Assembly: GCA_016872225.1 (NCBI GenBank)
Contig: VHAW01000042.1
Span: forward strand, 1-12,651
Length of the DNA: 12,651 nucleotides
Direction: 5' to 3'
Origin: Sphingomonadales bacterium
GTDB lineage: Bacteria > Bacteroidota > Bacteroidia > UBA7662
In this document: positions 1 through 5,943 of the stretch, in pieces
Layout of the letters: the number at the start of each line of letters is the position of its first letter
Position numbering within the stretch: position 1 is the stretch's first letter
Position numbers and translations under genes: made by a program
The notes under the pieces: generated by a model
What the model was told of the DNA's origin: nothing
The model's input: the letters and a program-made list of their open reading frames with translations, nothing else
Database searches by the model: none

Positions 1-353
1 ATCCCGATGACCCTGCAATACCCGGCAGCCGCCTGCTCGGGAACCAAGCTAATCTGCTCCTTGCCACCGGAATCCTCGACACCCACCGTCAGTACCCGCA
101 ATGCATCCCCGCATACCCTGGACGAAAGCGAAGGCCCCCACTGCCCTGCCTCCCCCTCAGCCTGTAAAAGATCCTCGATTGTGCAGTCAAATAAACGTGC
201 CAATGCCAAAAGAACTGTATTTCTGGGTTCTGCCCGACCCTCTTCGTAGGATCCAATAACCGATCGCCCCACCCCCAAGCGTTCTGCCAATTCTTCCTGG
301 GTCCATCCCAAGTTCTTGCGCTTCCAGCGCATATTCAATGCCAAATAGGTCAT
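1..353 (-). CDS. XRE-family regulator with LexA/CI-like (S24) autocleavage segment, partial
   Basis: Reading the minus strand from an ATG at 353 gives 117 codons open to the left window edge, so the C-terminus is missing. Residues about 5-65 form an XRE/Cro-type helix-turn-helix, with the motifs NLGWTQEELAERLGV, RSVIGSYEEGRAEP and LLALARLFDCTIEDLL. The following segment (about 84-117) contains ISLVPEQAAAGY, which matches the linker of Bacteroidota regulators that carry a C-terminal S24/LexA-like serine peptidase domain. The Ala110-Gly111 pair is the expected self-cleavage site. Family knowledge suggests a DNA-binding repressor that may inactivate itself upon a stress signal. The Ser/Lys catalytic dyad would lie outside the window, so peptidase activity cannot be judged. 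The plus-strand reading over the same bases has no recognisable features and is a shadow. The HTH is clear; the exact regulon is unknown. Confidence 0.87.
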   Translation of the reverse strand, partial: MTYLALNMRWKRKNLGWTQEELAERLGVGRSVIGSYEEGRAEPRNTVLLALARLFDCTIEDLLQAEGEAGQWGPSLSSRVCGDALRVLTVGVEDSGGKEQISLVPEQAAAGYCRVIG

Positions 354-377
354 GGTGTTCGGATTAAAAGAATTTTT

Positions 378-393
378 ATTTATCGCAATAAAT
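378..393. promoter_or_regulatory. Palindrome upstream of XRE regulator, candidate operator
   Basis: ATTTAT-CGCA-ATAAAT is a perfect inverted repeat (6-bp arms, 4-nt spacer) 25 bp upstream of the start of the XRE/S24-like gene, where an autorepressor would bind. The surroundings are very AT-rich, so chance is not excluded. The sequence ATTGCGA recurs at 441-447 in opposite orientation to the copy inside this palindrome (383-389). The role is inferred. Confidence 0.4.
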
Positions 394-483
394 GCTAAAT
401 TAATTGGTTTTTCTATTTTTTTTAGTATTTTAGAAAAAACATTGCGAATCACCCCAAAAAGCCTGCCCTCCACACCAAGGCCG

Positions 484-491
484 TATATTTG
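484..491 (+). promoter_or_regulatory. Bacteroidota -7 element of the tRNA-Arg promoter
   Basis: TATATTTG matches the Bacteroidota -7 consensus TAnnTTTG and lies 11 bp before the mature tRNA 5' end. Transcription would therefore start just before the tRNA. No good -33 TTG is seen at the expected distance, so only the -7 element is called. Confidence 0.5.
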
Positions 492-502
492 CAGCGCTCA
501 AA

Positions 503-576
503 GGTTCCGTAGCTCAATTGGATAGAGCATCTGACTACGGATCAGAAGGTTTGGGGTTCGAATCCCTACGGGACCG
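503..576 (+). tRNA. tRNA-Arg (anticodon ACG)
   Basis: A full cloverleaf can be folded by eye. The acceptor stem GGTTCCG pairs with CGGGACC (one T-G pair) and is followed by discriminator G576. The D-arm is GCTC...GAGC. The anticodon stem TCTGA/TCAGA encloses the loop CTACGGA with anticodon ACG. The T-arm is TGGGG-TTCGAAT-CCCTA. ACG reads CGN arginine codons, after deamination of A34 in most bacteria. The terminal CCA is not encoded; the next bases are CGAC. The gene stands alone, between the divergent XRE gene and the decayed plus-strand genes. Confidence 0.96.
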
Positions 577-653
577 CGACAAAATCATCGGAAAATATTC
601 CCTCGAACACTCAAAACAAAGTAATTCATTTCAAGAAATATTCCGTAACAAGA

Positions 654-1118
654 TTGAATTGCATTAAAGCTTGGATCTCGAGTGTATTAATTTTGGTTTT
701 AGGTCCAAACCTCTACGGATTAACCCCCAATCCTGGCGTAACTCTTTCTCAATTTTCTAAACATAATTACGAGTCGCCACCAACCGATACCCTAACAAAA
801 TTAGGTTTAATCGTACAATTAAATGGGCAAACTATCGTTGTGGCTGACGGCGATCTGCCCACAAGGATGGGCTGGAAAGAAGCGCATAGCCTATGCAATC
901 ACTTAGGCAACGGCTGGCGACTACCTTCCAAAGATGAGTTGGACGCCATGTACACTCAATTGCATCTCAAAGGCCAGGGAATTTTTTGTGTTCTAGGCTA
1001 TTAGAGCAGCCAAGAACTGGATGCATCCACTGCCTGGGTTATGTATTTCTTAAATAGAGAGAAGCATCCTACCCACAAACTTACACCCATCAAGGTAAGG
1101 CTGGTACATACCCCTTAA
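654..1118 (+). pseudogene. Lcl/DUF1566-like domain protein, interrupted by an amber codon
   Basis: One frame runs 155 codons from a possible TTG start to TAA at 1116-1118, broken by TAG at 1002-1004. Residues about 4-22 (KAWISSVLILVLGPNLYG) look like a signal peptide. Residues 73-108 carry hallmarks of the Lcl/DUF1566-type domain of surface proteins: GWKEAHSLCNHLGNGWRLPS, then KDELDAMYTQLHLKGQG. In the family this is followed by a YWSSSE-like motif and a TAWxxxF stretch. Here the frame reads GY-stop-SSQE, then DASTAWVMYF and VRLVHTP. The stop therefore sits exactly on the conserved Trp, as from a single TGG to TAG change. The whole domain remains in frame after the stop. The start is uncertain because no ATG fits. 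It is most likely a recently inactivated gene for a secreted surface protein of unknown ligand. Confidence 0.7.
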
Positions 1119-1161
1119 ACCCAAATGCGACAACCGCATAATATTCAACCCGAAGATCACG

Positions 1162-1840
1162 GTGAAGGGGAATTTAAGAGGGAAAGTATTCCTTTTGGGT
1201 AACATCATATTGAGCATTGATGCTCAAGTATGTCCGAGCCAAACCCTACCCATCGTGGGTGATTCCTTCAAAGGAAACGGAACAATAACCCCTTAGTATA
1301 CAGATTAATGTGTCCTTCAAAGGCTATTCGCCAATCCATACCCAAATGCCGTAAACCCCACCGCGAATGTCCTTCGCGACCATAACCAAGGGGGTCAGTA
1401 TGCCAATGTGCACTTCGATATTCCAGGAAATTTCCCATCGAGTCTACAATCCAGTTTCTGGCTCAAAATTTATATTCCATCCAATGGAATCACGGGTAAA
1501 CAAGATTTCCCTTAAACTCCAAAACAACGAATTACCCACCCCGTGGAGTACAGGATGTGAAATTATTCGGCCACTAGGCCCAAACCAATAGCAGGAAGTC
1601 GCTTTTGACTTTCGAAGAAATCTATGGATCAATCTCCGTTCAACTTCTTTGTCACCACAACAACGGAATGACTTCAACCAAGTGATTTTGCAAATCAACA
1701 GTGAGAATAACAATGACCATGTTCTGGCTTACTTGGACAATTTTATTTACGATTCACTCGGTTACTACTGCGGTTCAAGAGTTTTCGTTTGGAGTGATGA
1801 GTTCAAAACCAACGGTGGAGTTGATACAAATAATGAATAA
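1162..1840 (+). pseudogene. Decayed 5' part of a GH16 beta-glucanase (laminarinase-like) gene
   Basis: Two frames together rebuild the N-terminal half of a secreted GH16 glucanase. From a possible GTG at 1162, frame 1 gives a signal-like stretch (KVFLLGNIILSIDAQ), then VCPSQTLPIVGDSF, GNGTITP, TAG, YTD, TAA, and later LFANPYP, GGQYANVHFDIPGNF and FWLKIYIPSNGITGKQ. Near 1500-1506 the homology moves to frame 2: ISLKLQNNELPTPWST, CEIIRPLGPNQ, TAG (1589-1591), QEVAFDF, then QQRNDFNQVILQINSENNND and VLAYLDNFIYD. These are features of a carbohydrate-binding module that precedes GH16 domains in Bacteroidota. The final VFVWSDEFKTNGGVD is the beginning of the GH16 domain (WSDEF motif). The catalytic ExDxxE region is absent, and the frame stops inside the A-tract of the neighbouring terminator. 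The gene is non-functional. The GH16 assignment is from recalled family patterns. Confidence 0.68.
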
Positions 1841-1871
1841 AAAAACCCCGACTCCTGAGGGAGCCGGGGTT
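1839..1871 (-). terminator. Rho-independent terminator of the secreted hydrolase gene
   Basis: A hairpin with 12-position arms (1844-1855 with 1860-1871) pairs AACCCCG-A-CTCC with GGAG-C-CGGGGTT, has one A-C mismatch and a TGAG loop. It is followed on the minus strand by seven T residues (1839-1845 complement). It lies about 60 nt beyond the stop codon of the large minus-strand gene. There is no T-run on the plus-strand side, so it works in the minus direction only. Confidence 0.88.
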
Positions 1872-1932
1872 GGTGCATTTCAAGAACTATTGAGGAAACG
1901 AGTCTTGAAAAGAATCCGAATTCCTTTCCTAA

Positions 1933-4761
1933 TTAGCGAACAAAACGGGTATTGTGCAATACCTGCCCTTGAACGCCTTGCTCAATCACGCGAAGCATGT
2001 ATTGACCTTTGGCTAATCCTTCCAATGAAATTTGTTGAGCAAACTCACCAGCTGCCGCATCGAAGGCATTGTAGGATACCACACGACCGGTAGCATCAAG
2101 AACCTCCACCAAAACCTTGGCAGAAGTCTGCAAAGGCAAACGAATGCCCAGATGATTCACCACCGGATTGGGGTAAATGCTTAACGTATTGGCTTGGTGG
2201 GCCTTCAACGATGGAATCCTTAGCGAAGCACCGCTGTAAGCTTCAGCCCAAACATCCGTCAGTTCAGTTTCTGAACCAAGTGTCCATTCGGAAGCATTCA
2301 CATCACGATTTGCGTTTAGAACCAACTCTACTAATTCCTGACCAGCAATTACACTCATACCTTCAGTATTGAACCATCCTAGACGTACCTGATTACCCGC
2401 AATCTGATAGTCTAGTTGACCACCATTGAGTTTGGAACGCACATCACGCACAGTGATCCCGGTAGGAATATGCAATACCAAAGAAACAGAGCCAAGTTCC
2501 AGATTCCTGTCGGCCGAAATAGTAAGGATATCCCCGTTCACATGACCAGCATCGGTAAGAGCCACGGTGGTATTACGGGTATTCACATTAGGGGTATAGG
2601 AACCGTTGATATCACCGTAACAAATGGCCTGGAGGTTTTGGCTCATGTTGGCAGATCCAACGGTGATGGAAGGATTACTGTAAGCAAAATTTCCGACGTT
2701 GAAAGAGGTCAACGAACCAGCAAAACGACGGTTGATCAAAAGCGCATCCCCAGAGGTCACCGAGTTGGAATTGTTGACATCGCAAGCCTTAAGACGCAGT
2801 CCAGTCTGAATAACCGAACCCACCACGTGACGTGTGGTCAGAAGGGCATCCGAAGCGCTCACGCCTCCCCATGGTTTGCTCGTCGCACCAGTAACGGTGT
2901 ACGAACCAGCTGGAACACCTCCAATCGAATAATCGCCAAGAGCGTCGGTACTGTCGGAACCCACTACCGTTGTACCATTCATAATACTGACCACTGAATT
3001 GGTCATAGGAGTCATTGCCGTGTTGTTGTAAGTAAAACGACCGCTAACTGTCGACAGAACTGGCGCAGGCGGGTTACAAGAACCGAAACCAACCAAAGGC
3101 AATGTAGCAGCAGGCAACGCAGGGACCACAAAGTGGCGTTCGTAGGAACCTTGAGCGTTGAGTTGAGCGCAAGTAGAATCGGTTAGAATTTCATGTTGTC
3201 CCCAACTGTTCCCGTTGATAAACCTATACATTAGGTTATCACCAGGGGTCAATTTGGTAGTGTAGGTCCAAACATCAGGATTGCTGGCATCTTGAGTAAG
3301 TGCCGTGGTACTGGTATTGTACCCGTTGAAGTTTCCGAAAATGTGCATGCCAGCGCTGTTCACCGTCAAACCAGCCATACTCACACGGAATGTCACATTC
3401 GTTGCCAAATCAAAGGTGTGTACAATACGGGGATGAATGTATTGCTGAATAGTATCGATAAAGGTCAACCCTTTGATACGAGACATGCCAGGGTTACCCA
3501 ATAGACCTTGCTGATGCAAAGCCTGTGCGTTGTATGAACCGCCTGTTTGGGCATTGGTTCCAGCAACAACGAAAGTGAGGGTGGTTGAATCCCACCAAGT
3601 ATAAGGATCAGTTTCGTTGAAGAACGTTGTGATAGACCCACCAGGACCCAAAGGCAAGTTACGGACTGGACGAATGATAGGCCACAAACCTTCGCCGGAA
3701 CCGGTGTTGATTTGGTCGTTGGGAGCAGGATAGATATAAGGAATGGTTTGGTTGTAATTGCTGCGGGCAACATTCGAAACAGGGTCTCTAAACTTATTCG
3801 CATCCGCAAATGGAGCATTGTTACCGTAAGCGGTCACCAAGGCTTGGAAAATACCGGCACCTTGAACCTCAACCACGTTTTCGTTCGTTGTTGGAACGAC
3901 GACAATCCCTTGACGATAAGGACCAAAAGGATCTCTTACCGCTTGGAATGAAATCATGGGAACTTCCCCGCCATCCAGCCAAGAGGTATCGGCCATGGCA
4001 CCACCAACATTGATTGTCATATTAACTGCGGATGAATATCCGGGCCAATTGCTCTGATTCAGCATTCCGCCAAAACCGTCAAGGTTACCAACAATGTTCG
4101 TGTCAATGACGGAATTACCGTTGGGCAATTGAAATTTGGGCAGACTAACCTCGGCCCATTGGTTCATGGTTGCATAGGCCAAGGCGATATAGCCGCCCGA
4201 TCCCACACCAAAAAGTGCAATACGGCTTTGATCAATTTTGTAGGGATTGCCATCAAGAGCTACAGTTTTGCGCATAAAGCGGACCGATGTTTTGATGTCA
4301 TGGATAGCCCTGTAAACAGCATTCAACAATTGAGCGGTACGCTCGAGCTGTGTTGCGGCCAATGGATTCCAACCAAGACGGTATTTGGGAGCGATGACGA
4401 CATAACCCCTTTTGGCCCACTGCTTACAAAAATTGACCGCGGATGAGTCGTCGATGCTTCCAGTTATACCCCCGTTAATCACCGGAGGAAGGAAGTTGCC
4501 AGTATGAATATAAACCATCACTGGACGTGCCTGACTCGTATCAACCGCTTGGGATGGCTGATAAACCCGCATGGTCAGGTTGGCCACGGGAAAAGTCGTG
4601 GTGGGCGGGAAAAAGTGATTATTCGCACCGTAAACCACATTATTGGTCACGGTAATCTGGGCATCCGTGAAGACCTCGGAGAGGTAGCGATTGCCCTGTG
4701 CCATGACCCACTGCCCCATGCCTACAAGTAGCAATAAGGCCAATAGAATAGGATTTCTCAT
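1933..4761 (-). CDS. Secreted multidomain alpha/beta hydrolase with dockerin-like, cohesin-like and T9SS sorting domains
   Basis: The protein has 942 residues. The start is set at ATG 4759-4761 because it opens directly into a signal peptide (MRNPILLALLLLVGMG...VMAQ) and has a promoter just upstream; a longer frame would overlap the next gene. Residues about 60-450 form a carboxylesterase-like alpha/beta hydrolase: VMVYIHTGNF, GYVVIAPKYRLGW, and a nucleophile elbow FGVGSGGYIAL with likely Ser188. Position Ser-2 is Val instead of the usual Gly of GxSxG. About 455-560 is a starch-binding-like beta domain (VTFRVSMAG, HIFGNFNGY, YRFINGNSWG). About 573-685 has a carboxypeptidase-regulatory-like fold and two dockerin-like repeats (SASDALL; DVNNSNSVTSGDALL, with Ca-loop spacing D661-x-N663-x-S665...D672). 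About 728-842 is cohesin-like. About 860-942 is a T9SS type A sorting domain (SIYPNPV...GQYMLRV). It is expected on or outside the outer membrane. The substrate is unknown; an ester or polysaccharide decoration is plausible. Confidence 0.85.
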   Translation of the reverse strand: MRNPILLALLLLVGMGQWVMAQGNRYLSEVFTDAQITVTNNVVYGANNHFFPPTTTFPVANLTMRVYQPSQAVDTSQARPVMVYIHTGNFLPPVINGGITGSIDDSSAVNFCKQWAKRGYVVIAPKYRLGWNPLAATQLERTAQLLNAVYRAIHDIKTSVRFMRKTVALDGNPYKIDQSRIALFGVGSGGYIALAYATMNQWAEVSLPKFQLPNGNSVIDTNIVGNLDGFGGMLNQSNWPGYSSAVNMTINVGGAMADTSWLDGGEVPMISFQAVRDPFGPYRQGIVVVPTTNENVVEVQGAGIFQALVTAYGNNAPFADANKFRDPVSNVARSNYNQTIPYIYPAPNDQINTGSGEGLWPIIRPVRNLPLGPGGSITTFFNETDPYTWWDSTTLTFVVAGTNAQTGGSYNAQALHQQGLLGNPGMSRIKGLTFIDTIQQYIHPRIVHTFDLATNVTFRVSMAGLTVNSAGMHIFGNFNGYNTSTTALTQDASNPDVWTYTTKLTPGDNLMYRFINGNSWGQHEILTDSTCAQLNAQGSYERHFVVPALPAATLPLVGFGSCNPPAPVLSTVSGRFTYNNTAMTPMTNSVVSIMNGTTVVGSDSTDALGDYSIGGVPAGSYTVTGATSKPWGGVSASDALLTTRHVVGSVIQTGLRLKACDVNNSNSVTSGDALLINRRFAGSLTSFNVGNFAYSNPSITVGSANMSQNLQAICYGDINGSYTPNVNTRNTTVALTDAGHVNGDILTISADRNLELGSVSLVLHIPTGITVRDVRSKLNGGQLDYQIAGNQVRLGWFNTEGMSVIAGQELVELVLNANRDVNASEWTLGSETELTDVWAEAYSGASLRIPSLKAHQANTLSIYPNPVVNHLGIRLPLQTSAKVLVEVLDATGRVVSYNAFDAAAGEFAQQISLEGLAKGQYMLRVIEQGVQGQVLHNTRFVR

Positions 4762-4781
4762 AATAAATTTTAAGGTTTGTT

Positions 4782-4812
4782 CAAATTTAGAATAAACTAC
4801 TGAAAATTCCAA
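4782..4812 (-). promoter_or_regulatory. Bacteroidota-type promoter of the secreted hydrolase gene
   Basis: On the minus strand TTGG (complement of 4809-4812) is followed after 19 nt by TAAATTTG (complement of 4782-4789). The latter is a full match to the -7 consensus TAnnTTTG at the usual spacing. It lies about 20 bp before the ATG at 4761 and supports that start. It also implies that the hydrolase can be transcribed separately from the upstream AraC-type gene. Confidence 0.62.
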
Positions 4813-4841
4813 CGGTTTACAATTTTCTTTTTTAAGAAAAA

Positions 4842-5702
4842 TTAACTTCTTTTTCGAAAATATTTGGCAGGGGTTTGGATAGGCCCAGAAATACCCAAGC
4901 GAGCGGCCATTTCCTGCCAAGGCGCTTGATAATCGCGGTTTTCACGGTTTTCACGCACTACCGATGGGTTTGCCCTGAACCGCTCGCTGAAGCGGGTTGA
5001 GAAATAAGATAGGCTTTTGAAACCTGTCCAAGCGGAGACCTCGGAAACGTTGCCTTGTTTGGAATTCAATAATTGGAATGCGGCGCATAGCCTATATTCC
5101 GAAATGTATTGCTTGGGCGTAAGGCCCAAAAGGCGATATAGCCGCCGATCCAATTGGGAGGCGCTCATCGCCATCGCATCGGCCATATCCCCGACTTGCA
5201 AATCCGCTTTGGGAAGGTTTCGGCGAACATAATCGTGAATTTTGACCAAAAAACGTTCGTCCTCGGAAGGTAACTGGCTTAGTTTGTCATCAAAAAGGAA
5301 TTTTCGATAGGAATATTGACAAGCCGATTCCAATCCGGTCATCAGCCGACCTGCAGCTTTGAGCAAAAGATCCCGGGCGCATCCGGTTTCCAGCAGCTGG
5401 TCCATACCGGCCTCCAAACTTTGTTCACGAATTACCGGGTCTAATGACTCAACTATCCCTAAAACGGGCAGATAGGCCAGTTGAGAGTGACTTCGTATTT
5501 GCCTAACCAAGGTCCATCGCATCGAACCATCCCCCCGTAGTACATGCACGAGGAGGGCCGGTCCAGATTTTAATATTTTGGACCATGCAGCATCTGCCGA
5601 GGCAAAATCCAAAACCCTATAGGGCTGACTTAAATAATGCTTGAATTTGAGACGGCCCGCGGTGAGCGAGTCCACGAGTACTACGGTATTTTTGAGTAAC
5701 AT
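4842..5702 (-). CDS. AraC-family transcriptional regulator with degenerate receiver domain
   Basis: The protein has 286 residues from ATG at 5702. Residues about 5-120 follow a response-regulator receiver fold (VVLVDS start, SGPALLVHVLRG at the strand-3 region, LPVLGIVES, then GMDQLLETG). The key residues are missing: the phosphoacceptor Asp position reads V/H (52-53), the second acidic residue after D11 is Ser, and the conserved Lys is absent. Residues about 152-252 form an AraC/XylS DNA-binding domain with both helix-turn-helices: LQVGDMADAMAMSASQLDRR, then LTPKQYISEYRL, then VSEVSAWTGFKSLSYFSTRF. The layout resembles the C-terminal end of Bacteroidota hybrid two-component regulators, without a sensor or kinase. 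It is the next gene upstream of the secreted hydrolase (80-bp gap), so control of that gene is a reasonable inference. Phosphorylation is unlikely; ligand, protein or no signal input are all possible. Confidence 0.85.
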   Translation of the reverse strand: MLLKNTVVLVDSLTAGRLKFKHYLSQPYRVLDFASADAAWSKILKSGPALLVHVLRGDGSMRWTLVRQIRSHSQLAYLPVLGIVESLDPVIREQSLEAGMDQLLETGCARDLLLKAAGRLMTGLESACQYSYRKFLFDDKLSQLPSEDERFLVKIHDYVRRNLPKADLQVGDMADAMAMSASQLDRRLYRLLGLTPKQYISEYRLCAAFQLLNSKQGNVSEVSAWTGFKSLSYFSTRFSERFRANPSVVRENRENRDYQAPWQEMAARLGISGPIQTPAKYFRKRS

Positions 5703-5710
5703 TAGGATGA

Positions 5711-5730
5711 TGTACGGGGTTTAGCGTACA
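5711..5730. promoter_or_regulatory. Inverted repeat before the AraC-type gene, candidate operator or 5'UTR hairpin
   Basis: TGTACG (5711-5716) and CGTACA (5725-5730) form a perfect inverted repeat with an 8-nt spacer, ending 8 bp before the start codon at 5702. It could be an autoregulatory site or an RNA hairpin at the translation start. The rest of the gap to hutI (5731-5943) shows no gene, no clear promoter and no obvious terminator. Confidence 0.4.
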
Positions 5731-5943
5731 CCAACAAAATTTCAGAAATGACCCCCACCATATCCTATAGCGCTACCCTACAGTTTCATACACAAATGAA
5801 GCTCAATTCGATTAATTCTTGTAACAACCAGTAAATTTACAACCTATACAACCTTCACAAAATACGATCCCCTCACCCTACAATTTTCTACTTACCCGTA
5901 TCAAGGTATAACAGAATCCTCTACAGACTGGTTCTAAGCTTCC

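Noticed and set aside
7..249. Plus-strand 80-codon frame over the XRE gene
   Set aside because: It is antisense to a clear helix-turn-helix coding sequence and its composition (Ser/Pro/Cys-rich) resembles no protein.
503..1840. Integrated mobile element at the tRNA-Arg gene
   Set aside because: The decayed genes lie next to the tRNA 3' end, but no integrase, transposase or second copy of the tRNA 3' end was found downstream.
1701..2093. 130-codon plus-strand frame across the terminator
   Set aside because: It runs out of frame through the relic, then through the terminator and antisense to the T9SS domain; no family features.
4820..4844. AT-only hairpin after the AraC-type gene as terminator
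   Set aside because: The stem is A/T nearly throughout with mismatches, too weak to call a terminator.
4762..4920. 53-codon N-terminal extension of the secreted hydrolase
   Set aside because: It would hide the signal peptide, run through the promoter and overlap the end of the AraC-type gene.
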